From Glaciecola nitratireducens FR1064 (GTDB lineage: Bacteria; Pseudomonadota; Gammaproteobacteria; Enterobacterales; Alteromonadaceae): a stretch of 64,000 bases of DNA. The position numbers and the translations under genes were made by a program. Each line of letters opens with the position of its first letter. Positions within the stretch are counted from its first letter, which is position 1. The notes under the pieces were generated by a model. The model worked only from the letters and a program-made list of their open reading frames with translations. It did no database searches and was not told where the DNA came from. Shown here in pieces: positions 10,293 to 18,823 of the stretch. The DNA is taken from NCBI RefSeq assembly GCF_000226565.1, contig NC_016041.1:1116001-1180000 (forward strand), in the 5' to 3' direction.

Positions 10293-10583
10293 TTACCTAA
10301 TTAGGTCAGGGTATAAATCCTGCCAACTAGGATTTACTTCATTAATAATCCGATTTTTCCAATCTCGTTTCCAGAGCTTCAGCCTTTTTTCACGGGTTAT
10401 GGCATTCTCCATATCTTCAAACAGCTCAAAGTAAACAAGCTTGTCTACGTTATATTTGGCGCTGAAGCCTTTTATTAGCTTATTTTTATGTTGATATACA
10501 CGTTGCACCAAATTACTGGTAACACCAATATATAAGGTCGTATTATTACGATTTGTGATCATATAAACACAGGGTTGTTTCAT
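10293..10583 (-). CDS. Small GIY-YIG nuclease-superfamily protein
   Basis: A 96-aa single-domain GIY-YIG protein. The signature is seen as VYMITNRNNTTLYIGVTSNL (the first motif is YMI in place of GIY), with the catalytic-type Arg in LVQRVYQHK, a Tyr/Glu in LVYFELFEDMENAITREKRLK and an Asn in NPSW. This is the YhbQ/UvrC-like stand-alone type found in many marine bacteria; the true substrate is unknown. The ATG at 10583 has AAAAGGAA 7 bases upstream. A longer reading from a TTG at 10601 has no such site and is not used. The gene sits inside 34-bp inverted repeats (10236-10269, 10666-10699), suggesting a small mobile or REP-associated unit. Confidence 0.85.
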   Translation of the reverse strand: MKQPCVYMITNRNNTTLYIGVTSNLVQRVYQHKNKLIKGFSAKYNVDKLVYFELFEDMENAITREKRLKLWKRDWKNRIINEVNPSWQDLYPDLIR

Positions 10584-10591
10584 TATTGAAT

Positions 10592-10643
10592 TCCTTTTCA
10601 ATTAAGCATCGAGCATATAAGCTTTACCTGAAATTGAAAAGGA
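10592..10643. repeat. Inner inverted repeat upstream of the GIY-YIG gene
   Basis: TCCTTTTCAATT at 10592-10603 and AATTGAAAAGGA at 10632-10643 are perfect 12-bp inverted copies separated by 28 bases. The left arm contains the ribosome-binding site of the GIY-YIG gene, so a stem in the mRNA would hide it. Whether this is regulatory is inference. Confidence 0.6.
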
Positions 10644-10665
10644 TGGTTTTTACATGGAGTTTGGC

Positions 10666-10699
10666 TTTGGCAGGTCCTTGCCTTCGCAAGGATGACGTG
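10666..10699. repeat. Right inverted repeat (REP-like palindrome) of the GIY-YIG unit
   Basis: Inverted partner of 10236-10269, with 33 of 34 bases identical. It lies about 85 bases upstream of the GIY-YIG start. No obvious target-site duplication flanks the 464-bp unit. Confidence 0.9.
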
Positions 10700-10970
10700 T
10701 TGGTTATTTCGAGAGAAGCTATCTTAGGGCCGCAATTGCCGCACAACCGACACTGATATAAAAAGTCCTTAGAGGCGACGCACGTTTTTGATCACACTCA
10801 AAATCCCAGCTTTTAATAAAAGCACAAAACTATAATTTTATCCTTTATCTATAATGCGACTAATCAATATAAACTTTTCATAAAATACTAAGCATGACTC
10901 GATATCTCGCCTGTTAAAGGCAGAGTAAAATTTCATATTACTCTGCTCTCAACTCTGCCCCCAACCGCGC
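10700..10970. other. Intergenic region between GIY-YIG unit and nhaD
   Basis: No gene was recognised here. The only clear structure is a 9-bp inverted repeat at 10920-10928 and 10938-10946 (GCAGAGTAA / TTACTCTGC) just downstream of the leftward nhaD stop. It could be a weak transcription end but lacks a good T run. Confidence 0.5.
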
Positions 10971-12218
10971 TTAAGATTGCAGATATTGCGTCATTAACAG
11001 CACCAATCCGTAGCCGCTTGAGTAAGAGATTAAAAGCAAGAGTGAATACTTGCCGTAGCGAGCAAATGTTAAGCCTTGCACCTTGCTCATTGCAACGATG
11101 CCTGCGGCAGAGCCAATTACCAATAACGAGCCTCCCACACCAACAGCGTAGGTTAATGACATCCATTCGCTGAATGACATATTAATATTAGCTTTTAACA
11201 ACGCGGCTGTTAACGGTACATTGTCTATCATTGAGGATAAAATCCCCATAATATAATTGGCTATCACTGGCGGGAACATGGTGTAAATATCTAAGAGTGC
11301 GTGTAATGCATGAATATGCTCTAACATCCCGACAATTAACAACACACCTAAAAAGAACAACAATGTGTCAAACTCGATATATCTGATGTAGTCCAAAATG
11401 GGGTCTTTGTCATTATCTTTAGCCATAAAATTAGCGACTAAAAACATAATTGACATGCCTGCCAGAAAACTCAACATAGGCGGAATAGCAAACAGCACGT
11501 TACCAACTAAGGTTAATATTATAGTGGATAAAAAAGTCACAGCGATGGTGTAATCTACGGGTCTTATGTGGTGATGCTGCTTTTTAATTTTAACTTTACC
11601 CTGCAAGCCAAAACTGAGTAAGCTTGCCAGCACTATTACCCCAGCAAACGAGGGTAAAATAAGCCAAAGCAGTTGTGTAATTGTGACTTTCTCCTGTAAA
11701 AATATCATCAATGTTGTGACATCGCCGGTGATTAAAGACACCCCGCCTGAGTTGACCGAAAATACCACTAAAACAGCAAACCGCATGGTTTGATTAGCCG
11801 GTAAGCCCAGTGATAGCACCAATGCAATGGATACCAGTGTCGCGGTAATATTATCGGCTAAGGAAGAGAAACAAAAACTGAATATAGCGGTCATGAACAG
11901 CAATTTTTTCAGGCTAATCTGATTCGGCATGATCACGTTTAACATGCTTTCAATTAGCCCTTTTCGATTTAAATAAGCGACAAAGGTCATAGCGGCAACA
12001 AGAAAAAGCCAAAGTGTTGATATTTCGGTGATATTGATAAACAAGTTCTTTTCAACGGCTTCTAAACCAGATCCCTTATTGGCATCAATAAAAAGAATTA
12101 TCCAAGCTGTGGTGCCCAATAACAATGTCGTTTTAGCTTTATTGACATGTATCAGTTCTTCAAATATGACGCCTAGCAGCGCAGCAATGGCGATGCCAAT
12201 GAGTATCCAATCTATCAT
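10971..12218 (-). CDS. nhaD: Sodium/proton antiporter NhaD
   Basis: A 415-aa polytopic inner-membrane protein of the ion-transporter (IT) superfamily, NhaD type, which exports Na+ (and Li+) in exchange for protons and suits a marine halophile. About 11-12 hydrophobic segments are visible. Typical NhaD stretches are FSSLADNITATLVSIALVL, GGVSLITGDVTTLMIF and SSMIDNVPLTAALL. The ATG at 12218 begins MIDWILIGIAIAALLGV. It stands alone, leftward, with 282 bases to the next gene. Confidence 0.93.
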   Translation of the reverse strand: MIDWILIGIAIAALLGVIFEELIHVNKAKTTLLLGTTAWIILFIDANKGSGLEAVEKNLFINITEISTLWLFLVAAMTFVAYLNRKGLIESMLNVIMPNQISLKKLLFMTAIFSFCFSSLADNITATLVSIALVLSLGLPANQTMRFAVLVVFSVNSGGVSLITGDVTTLMIFLQEKVTITQLLWLILPSFAGVIVLASLLSFGLQGKVKIKKQHHHIRPVDYTIAVTFLSTIILTLVGNVLFAIPPMLSFLAGMSIMFLVANFMAKDNDKDPILDYIRYIEFDTLLFFLGVLLIVGMLEHIHALHALLDIYTMFPPVIANYIMGILSSMIDNVPLTAALLKANINMSFSEWMSLTYAVGVGGSLLVIGSAAGIVAMSKVQGLTFARYGKYSLLLLISYSSGYGLVLLMTQYLQS

Positions 12219-12457
12219 GTTGCGAGTCTCTAAGGTAAGTGCTCAAGAGGAAAGGGCGGGAGTATACGCTTTATCTGTTATGTAAAGAATACAACTATGG
12301 TAATAGATACTTGTGCGACAACTTTTACGCAAAATAGCTAGTTTTTTGATTTACATTAGTCTTGCGCAAACAATAATTAATTCGGCGATAAATAGAAAGT
12401 TAGATATGAAGTTAGTAAGAACTGATGAACATCAGAGGTAAATCTTAAGTTTGAAAC

Positions 12458-12485
12458 GGGAAACGCCTGTAAGATGGCGTTTCCC
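12458..12485 (-). terminator. Probable terminator of the M2 peptidase gene
   Basis: A perfect 10-bp stem (12458-12467 with 12476-12485, GGGAAACGCC/GGCGTTTCCC) with an 8-base loop lies 16 bases past the stop of the leftward M2 gene. The run after the stem is only moderately T-rich. Confidence 0.6.
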
Positions 12486-12500
12486 ATTGTTTAGCGGCTG

Positions 12501-14327
12501 TTACCAGCCACAATTTCGTTCTTCGTTTTGCTTGTCTAGCCATACCTTTAACGGCGCAAAATAAGCTTCTATCGTTGAGGCATCCATATCAGGCGAGCCC
12601 GTCAAAGTTGTCATTGCTTCCTGCCAAGGTCGACTTTTACCCATTTTTAGCATGTTATTTAGCGCTTCTCCAGCTTCTTTGCTGCCGTAAATTGAGCAAC
12701 GATGTAAGGCTTCCTCGCTACCAGCAATGTCGCACAGGGCTTTGTGAAATTGAAACTGCAGCACATGCGCTAGGAAGTAACGTGTATACGAAACGTTAGC
12801 AGGAACATGATACTTCGCACCTGGATCGAAAGCGTTAGCAGAGCGCTCAACGGGTGCTGCTACTCCTTGATATTTTTCGCGCAACTCCCACCAAAGCTGA
12901 TTGTATTGCTCTGGGGTCGTTTCGCCTGCAAGTACTTTCCAGCGCCACTGATCTACCATTAAACCAAATGGGATAAAGGCAATTTTGTCCAGCGCCACTT
13001 TCAACAGCATGCCAATGTCATTTGACTCGTCTGGAATATCGTCAATCAAACCAATTTGCTGCAAATAAGTCGGTGTGATAGACAGAGCAATAGTGTCGCC
13101 AATGGCTTCGTGGAAGCCACTGTTGGCAGAACCTCTATACAGCATCGGTTGGTCTTTATATGCACGCTGATAATAGTTGTGGCCTAATTCGTGGTGAATA
13201 ACGTTAAACTCTTCCCCGGTTTTTTGAATACACATTTTAATGCGTAAATCGTCTTTTTCATCTACATCCCACGCCGATGCATGACACTGAACGTCGCGTT
13301 CTGCCGGTTTTTGGAACATTGAACGTTCATAAAAAGTATCTGGGAGTGGAGCAAAACCGAGTGAAGAAAAGAAGCCCTCAGCTTGTTTCACCATTTTTAT
13401 TTCGTCGTATCCTTGCTCTGCTAATGCTTTTGTCACATCAGGTAAGTTCATTTCTTGTTCGGGTTTGACAAGGTCGTAAATATTGCCCCAGCTTTGTGCC
13501 CACATATTGCCGAGCAGATGCGCTGGAATCGGCTTGTCTAGTGGGACGATTTCTTCACCGTAGTGTTCAGATAGCTCAGCTCTAACGTGACAATGCAATG
13601 AGTTATAGAATGGCTGAATTTGGCCCCATAAACGGTCAAGCTCCTTTGGGAAAGCTTCCGCCGGCATGTCGTATTTAGCGCGCCACAATTCCGATGTATT
13701 GGCATAGCCCAACTCCACAGCACCTTCATTCGCTATGCCAACTTGCTCAACAAACATCTCTTTCATGGGCACAGACACCTCGCGCCAACCTTTCCAAAAC
13801 TCTAACATCAAAGCGGGATCGCGACTCACCGCCATTTCTGCACTCATTTCAACAAGAGAAAAACATTCGTTTTCACTGCGGCAGTATTTTCCTGCGCCAT
13901 AAATACCGGATAAATCTGAGCCAATTGCGGCTAAACGTTCTGCTTTAGCAGGGTCCGCTGGAGGAGCAATTTCTAGCCCTGATTTCAACAAATCTAGTTG
14001 CCTGCGCGTATCTGCATCTACGACTACGTCATTAAACTTAGCCGCTTCTACAGCGTACTTCGCCCACATTACTGACAATTGCTCGCCCAGATATGCATCA
14101 ACCTGCGCGTTGTCATAGTTGATGTTAGTTGCGTAGGCCCATGCAGCATGAGACGCCGGCTTGTTCAAGCGAGTGATGTCAGCATCTACTTTTTGCAAGA
14201 ATGCTTTTGCATCATCTGCATCGAGCGTTAGGGCTTGAGGCTTTGTTGAACTTGTGTTGCTCGGTGAGCAGCCGGCACAAAGGGCAATCAGGATTGATGC
14301 CAATACTGAAAGTTTGCTTTTATTCAT
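12501..14327 (-). CDS. Peptidase family M2 (angiotensin-converting-enzyme-like) dipeptidyl carboxypeptidase, exported
   Basis: A 608-aa zinc metallopeptidase of the ACE family, expected to remove C-terminal dipeptides in the periplasm or at the cell surface. The zinc site is H379-E380-L-G-H383, with the third ligand E407 in GFHEAIGD, exactly the ACE arrangement. Residues 1-20 form a signal peptide; the ALCAGC sequence may be a non-ideal lipobox, so lipidation is uncertain. Length matches bacterial single-domain ACE homologues. Its start lies 93 bases downstream of the unknown exported gene on the same strand. The physiological substrate is unknown. Confidence 0.93.
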   Translation of the reverse strand: MNKSKLSVLASILIALCAGCSPSNTSSTKPQALTLDADDAKAFLQKVDADITRLNKPASHAAWAYATNINYDNAQVDAYLGEQLSVMWAKYAVEAAKFNDVVVDADTRRQLDLLKSGLEIAPPADPAKAERLAAIGSDLSGIYGAGKYCRSENECFSLVEMSAEMAVSRDPALMLEFWKGWREVSVPMKEMFVEQVGIANEGAVELGYANTSELWRAKYDMPAEAFPKELDRLWGQIQPFYNSLHCHVRAELSEHYGEEIVPLDKPIPAHLLGNMWAQSWGNIYDLVKPEQEMNLPDVTKALAEQGYDEIKMVKQAEGFFSSLGFAPLPDTFYERSMFQKPAERDVQCHASAWDVDEKDDLRIKMCIQKTGEEFNVIHHELGHNYYQRAYKDQPMLYRGSANSGFHEAIGDTIALSITPTYLQQIGLIDDIPDESNDIGMLLKVALDKIAFIPFGLMVDQWRWKVLAGETTPEQYNQLWWELREKYQGVAAPVERSANAFDPGAKYHVPANVSYTRYFLAHVLQFQFHKALCDIAGSEEALHRCSIYGSKEAGEALNNMLKMGKSRPWQEAMTTLTGSPDMDASTIEAYFAPLKVWLDKQNEERNCGW

Positions 14328-14420
14328 ATTATTATTCTTCTTTGGTGAATAGGCTTATGCTTTTAACGACCACTATAGTCTCATTTTTCATAATAATCGA
14401 TTGGCGTGGAAGCTAGCTGT

Positions 14421-15602
14421 TTATGGTGCCATGGACACTAAGTTGGCGTTGCTTTGACTATGATTGGTTTGTCGCACTTGTTTCATCATCGACGATTCTG
14501 GTGGGACAACTATCGCGTTGATGGCATCGGCAATTAAGCTTTTTGTAATTCGCGCTGGGACATTAATGCTGAATTTGACCACTTTGTCATTTTTTACATA
14601 CGCATACTGGGTCGCAAAAAGTGGTTCAGAGTTGGTTTGCAGTGTTGCTTCAAATCCAAACACACGGACATCTGTAAGGCTTGCAAGATTGTCCAATTCG
14701 TAAATTTCGGACATTGTTAGTGCTTCTTTCCCTAATGCTTTGCTTATGGTTAGAATATCTTGTTGTTCGCGCAGTAACTCATCTCGGCTTTGTGTAACCG
14801 CTGAATCGTCGTTTTTTAGCGGATAAACATAAACGTCGAACACTGCAAGATCAAAGTCTTTGTGAATATAGCGCGAAAGCATGCCTTTTAGAGGGTCATT
14901 AAATAAGTGTTGACGCGATAGTGCAAAGTCACCAATTTGCTGTGGTACTTTCAGTTCGTTTTTATAATCGCTTGCTCCTAAAAACTGATAAAGAAACTCC
15001 GCGCTGAATAGTTGTTTGCTCAATGCGCTTTCAACCCACTCGCTTAAAAGTCTATTGCTTGTTTCAGAGATAGTGTCAGCCACGCTCGCCATATTGATAT
15101 CTAAAACTGCTGTCAATTGAATATCGTCAATCACAATGCCATGCCATTGAGCAGTAACTTCTAAAACCAACTTTTGAACTGAATTTTCCGTATTTTTGAT
15201 TGTTGCGCTTCCAATAAGTAGTTCGTACTCTGAGCTTTCAAGCGCTTTAATCACGTTGCTTTTTGTATCGATTTGTTGCAAGGCTGCGAGTAAGCGAGGT
15301 TGAGACAACACATTTAATTCACATCTAATAGTAGTGTCAGTTTCGCAGTAAGTTTCTAATTCTTCTGTAAGGTGAGCAGCGTAAATATTGATATCGCTAG
15401 AATGAACAACATTAGCCTCTTGCTCAACGGAATATGCGTGGGCCGCGTTAACTGGAGAAATTAGCAATACACCAAAGGCGAGGGAATAAAAGCAACGGTC
15501 AAAGAATGATAACAGAGCAAACCGTTTTTTTATGAAGGCTGTTTTTTTGCTTGCGTAGCTTTCGTTAAAGCGTTCTGAGAGTCTATCTGTCATCCTTGGC
15601 AT
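14421..15602 (-). CDS. Unknown exported protein
   Basis: I do not recognise this 393-aa protein. A basic N-terminal stretch (about 30 residues) is followed by one hydrophobic segment at about 34-52 ending in NAAHA, consistent with a signal peptide or anchor after an unusually long n-region. The rest is soluble, mixed alpha/beta in look, with a Cys pair at about residues 85-95 (YCETDTTIRC). Its Leu/Ser/Glu-rich composition resembles periplasmic proteins of unknown function. It is upstream of the M2 peptidase on the same strand; a functional link is only a guess. Confidence 0.7.
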   Translation of the reverse strand: MPRMTDRLSERFNESYASKKTAFIKKRFALLSFFDRCFYSLAFGVLLISPVNAAHAYSVEQEANVVHSSDINIYAAHLTEELETYCETDTTIRCELNVLSQPRLLAALQQIDTKSNVIKALESSEYELLIGSATIKNTENSVQKLVLEVTAQWHGIVIDDIQLTAVLDINMASVADTISETSNRLLSEWVESALSKQLFSAEFLYQFLGASDYKNELKVPQQIGDFALSRQHLFNDPLKGMLSRYIHKDFDLAVFDVYVYPLKNDDSAVTQSRDELLREQQDILTISKALGKEALTMSEIYELDNLASLTDVRVFGFEATLQTNSEPLFATQYAYVKNDKVVKFSINVPARITKSLIADAINAIVVPPESSMMKQVRQTNHSQSNANLVSMAP

Positions 15603-15810
15603 CTGTATCCCTTATTATTTTTAATACTTATTGTATATTTTTACTGCCTTAAGGGCTCACTGTAATTATATATACAAAGCTAAATCCTCTCTGACTCGGA
15701 AAGTCAGCGTAGGTAAGAGATTAACAGATAATTTTAAAGATAAAAAGTAAATAAAGTGTAAATAAATCAGACGCCTGAGCTGACATTTGATGTCGCAATT
15801 GTCGTGTTGA

Positions 15811-17166
15811 TTATTGCTTTTTAAGTGTGATTTCCTGAACTTTTGCAATCACACTGCCATCACTCACACGTGTTTCAATGACATCACCCTTTGCAAGTTG
15901 GGCGACACTGCGCACAACCTTATCGTTTTTAAACGCAATACTGTAGCCGCGGGACAGCGTTGATAATGGACTCACCGAATTTAAAATATCTGCGATCCTT
16001 TGCAATTGGTATCGTTTATCAGAAAGCTGACGCTGCTGTATAGAGGTCAATTGTTTACTAACTTTTTGCAACTGTTGCTGCTTTTCCTTTATCGCATTGC
16101 TTGGAGATATGTGTTGTAAACGTAGCGTGAGTTTGTCGCTTCTGTTCTGATCACCATTTAACTTTGCAGCGATGGACTGCGATAAACGCATCATCAAGCT
16201 ATCAGCGTGTTGACTTGCCTGTCTTATTTGTACCGCCGGATGTACATTTGACAGCCGTGACTGGACTAACTGAAGTTTGTAGTCGATACGTTTTAAATGT
16301 TGCTGAAACACTTGCGCTAATCTGTGCTGCTGCTGTTGGATGTGTCTTTCTAACTGACTTTTATCCGTGCTAACTAACTCAGCTGCGGCAGATGGCGTTG
16401 GTGCACGCATATCCGCTACATAATCAGCAATAGTGACATCGACTTCATGACCAACAGCTGAGACGATGGGTAATTTAGATTCAGAGATAGCGTAGGCAAC
16501 GATTTCTTCATTGAATGCCCAAAGGTCTTCTAAGGAACCTCCACCACGACCTACAATGAGCAAATCGACTTCATCTCTTTTATTAGCAATGTTAATTTGT
16601 TCAGCAATACTCTTCGCTGCCGTTTCGCCTTGTACTAAGCTAGGATAGATAATAACGTCAATGCTAGGATTTCTGCGTTTTAAAACATGCAATATGTCAT
16701 GTATTGCCGCACCGGTTGGTGAGGTCACTACGCCGAGCCTTTTTACACTCTCAGGTAGGGCTTGTTTCGCATCCATGGCAAACAAACCTTCGGCTGATAG
16801 TTTTGCTTTAAGTGCTTCATAAGCTTGCTTTAGCTGCCCGAGTCCTTCTGGCTCCATATGTTCTGCAATTAGCTGATAATCGCCTCTTGCTTCGTATAAA
16901 CTTAAACTACCGCGCACGATCACCTTATCGCCGGCTTTTGGCGTAAATTTGATACTTCTATTTGCGCCTTTGAACATTGCGGACTTAATTTGCGCTTTGC
17001 TGTCTTTTAAAGTGAAGTACCAATGACCAGAAGCTGCCGCTACAAAATTTGATAATTCGCCAGACACCCAAACCTGTCCAATTTCCGACTCTAAAACTTG
17101 TCTTGCTAGCCTATTTAAACGCGTAACAGAGATAATGCTAGGTTGTTTTGGGGAGGTAGAAAACAT
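15811..17166 (-). CDS. xseA: Exodeoxyribonuclease VII large subunit
   Basis: XseA with XseB degrades single-stranded DNA in both directions. The N-terminal OB-fold (ISVTRLNRLARQVLESEIGQVWVSGELSNF) covers about residues 12-105. The catalytic domain follows, with VTSPTGAAIHDI and the GRGGGSLEDLWAFNEE motif, then a long coiled-coil region rich in Gln and a C-terminal strand segment (LSRGYSIAF). Length of 451 aa is typical. It is divergent from guaB; xseA-guaB-guaA order is common in gammaproteobacteria. Confidence 0.96.
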   Translation of the reverse strand: MFSTSPKQPSIISVTRLNRLARQVLESEIGQVWVSGELSNFVAAASGHWYFTLKDSKAQIKSAMFKGANRSIKFTPKAGDKVIVRGSLSLYEARGDYQLIAEHMEPEGLGQLKQAYEALKAKLSAEGLFAMDAKQALPESVKRLGVVTSPTGAAIHDILHVLKRRNPSIDVIIYPSLVQGETAAKSIAEQINIANKRDEVDLLIVGRGGGSLEDLWAFNEEIVAYAISESKLPIVSAVGHEVDVTIADYVADMRAPTPSAAAELVSTDKSQLERHIQQQQHRLAQVFQQHLKRIDYKLQLVQSRLSNVHPAVQIRQASQHADSLMMRLSQSIAAKLNGDQNRSDKLTLRLQHISPSNAIKEKQQQLQKVSKQLTSIQQRQLSDKRYQLQRIADILNSVSPLSTLSRGYSIAFKNDKVVRSVAQLAKGDVIETRVSDGSVIAKVQEITLKKQ

Positions 17167-17190
17167 ATTTCACTTTTTTTATTCATTTGA

Positions 17191-17237
17191 GTGCGAATTG
17201 TAGTTTACCTAAATATAAAAAAACACTACAATTGCAC
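17191..17237. repeat. Inverted repeat in the xseA/guaB divergent control region
   Basis: GTGC(G)AATTGTAGT at 17191-17204 pairs with ACTACAATTGCAC at 17225-17237: 13 bp with one bulged base, 20 bases apart. It overlaps both ends of the predicted guaB promoter, so it could be an operator. Confidence 0.6.
17204..17232 (+). promoter_or_regulatory. Probable guaB promoter
   Basis: TTTACC (17204-17209) and TACAAT (17227-17232) are separated by exactly 17 bp. The guaB ATG is 38 bases downstream of the -10. The same -35 hexamer is used before hisS. Confidence 0.55.
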
Positions 17238-17270
17238 CGCAATTAGCCACTGTCCTAAGGTGTTACTTGC

Positions 17271-18740
17271 ATGTTAAGAATTACTAAAGAAGCGTTAACT
17301 TTTGATGACGTTTTACTCGTCCCCGGTCACTCCACTGTTTTACCCCACACTGTCGATTTAAAAACACGCTTAACCCGCGGCGTTACCTTAAATATGCCAT
17401 TGATTTCAGCAGCAATGGATACAGTTACTGAAGCTCGCCTTGCTATTGCGTTAGCGCAGGAAGGAGGAATTGGCTTCATTCATAAAAATATGACGCCTGA
17501 AAGCCAAGCTGCTCATGTTCTGCAAGTAAAAAAATATGAAAGCGGAGTTGTTTCCGATCCAGTCACTGTTAGTAAAGATGCGACGATTGGCAATGTCAAA
17601 GCGATGAGTAAGCAACTCGGCTACTCTGGTTTTCCCGTCGTTGACGAAGAAAACAACTTAATTGGTTTGGTTACCGGTCGTGATTTACGTTTCGAAAATC
17701 GCCTCGATCAACCTATCAGTAAGGTAATGACACCAAAAGAAAAACTAGTCACGGTGAAAGAAGATACTAACCCTGACGTCGTGATGGATTTAATGCATGA
17801 GCACAGAATTGAAAAAATTCTAGTTGTCGACGACGCATTTAAGCTAACCGGCTTGATCACCGTAAAAGATTTCCAAAAAGCAAAAAGCAAACCCAATGCG
17901 TGTAAAGACGCAAAAGGTCGCTTGCGTGTAGGTGCAGCTGTTAGTGTTGGACCTGGTACTGATGAGCGTATTAAATTACTGGTTAACGCAGGTGTTGATG
18001 TTTTGCTTATCGACACATCGCATGGTCACTCGCAGGGCGTGATCGATCGCGTTAAAAAAGTGCGAGCAGATTATCCAAATATCCAAATTATTGCTGGTAA
18101 CGTTGCCACAGGTGAAGGCGCAAAAGCGCTAGCAGATGCTGGCGTTGATGCAGTTAAGGTCGGTATCGGCCCTGGTTCAATTTGTACTACACGAATAGTA
18201 ACCGGCTGCGGCGTTCCGCAAATCACGGCAGTATCAGACGCAGTTGAAGCATTGGAAGGCACTGGTATTCCGGTTATCGCAGATGGCGGTATTCGCTTCT
18301 CTGGTGATATTGCAAAAGCATTGGCGGCGGGCGCAAGCTCGGTAATGGTCGGCAGTATGCTGGCTGGGACAGAAGAAGCGCCGGGTGAAGTAGAGTTGTA
18401 CCAAGGCCGTTACTATAAGTCTTATCGTGGGATGGGATCTTTAGGTGCAATGAATCAGAGTAACGGTTCATCAGATCGTTATTTCCAAGACAGCAGCAAT
18501 GCAGAAAAGTTAGTGCCGGAAGGTATTGAAGGTCGCGTCGCCTATAAAGGGCCTATTTCAACTATTATTCACCAACAGCTTGGGGGTTTGCGCTCGGCAA
18601 TGGGACTGACTGGTTGTGCAGATATTGAAGAACTGCGTACTAAGCCACAGTTTGTGAAAGTAACCGCAGCGGGCATGGGTGAGTCTCATGTGCACGATGT
18701 GAGTATTACGAAAGAAGCTCCAAATTATCGTTTAGGATAA
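17271..18740 (+). CDS. guaB: Inosine-5'-monophosphate dehydrogenase
   Basis: Oxidises IMP to XMP with NAD+, the committed step of GMP synthesis. The catalytic Cys305 is in [11 protein letters not shown]; a flap loop follows (about residues 380-420, [13 protein letters not shown]), and two CBS domains are inserted at about 95-205 ([10 protein letters not shown]...[12 protein letters not shown]). Length of 489 aa is typical. AAGGTG at 17257-17262 supports the ATG. guaA follows after a terminator-like structure, making a guaBA unit. Confidence 0.97.
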   Translation: MLRITKEALTFDDVLLVPGHSTVLPHTVDLKTRLTRGVTLNMPLISAAMDTVTEARLAIALAQEGGIGFIHKNMTPESQAAHVLQVKKYESGVVSDPVTVSKDATIGNVKAMSKQLGYSGFPVVDEENNLIGLVTGRDLRFENRLDQPISKVMTPKEKLVTVKEDTNPDVVMDLMHEHRIEKILVVDDAFKLTGLITVKDFQKAKSKPNACKDAKGRLRVGAAVSVGPGTDERIKLLVNAGVDVLLIDTSHGHSQGVIDRVKKVRADYPNIQIIAGNVATGEGAKALADAGVDAVKVGIGPGSICTTRIVTGCGVPQITAVSDAVEALEGTGIPVIADGGIRFSGDIAKALAAGASSVMVGSMLAGTEEAPGEVELYQGRYYKSYRGMGSLGAMNQSNGSSDRYFQDSSNAEKLVPEGIEGRVAYKGPISTIIHQQLGGLRSAMGLTGCADIEELRTKPQFVKVTAAGMGESHVHDVSITKEAPNYRLG

Positions 18741-18755
18741 ACCAAAGACGTCTCT

Positions 18756-18801
18756 AAAGGGCTGGTGTAGGTTGTTAACCTTCGCGTCTCAGCCCTTTTT
18801 C
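18756..18801 (+). terminator. Two-part terminator/attenuator between guaB and guaA
   Basis: AAAGGGCTG (18756-18764) pairs with CAGCCCTTT (18790-18798), followed by T. The loop contains a second 5-bp stem AGGTT/AACCT (18769-18781). It would stop or reduce transcription into guaA. Confidence 0.75.
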
Positions 18802-18823
18802 ATTTTTAGAAGTAGGTAAAATA

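Noticed and set aside
15691-15707. CTGACT/AGTCAG hairpin downstream of xseA
   Set aside because: Only 6 bp with no clear T run on the relevant strand; likely chance.
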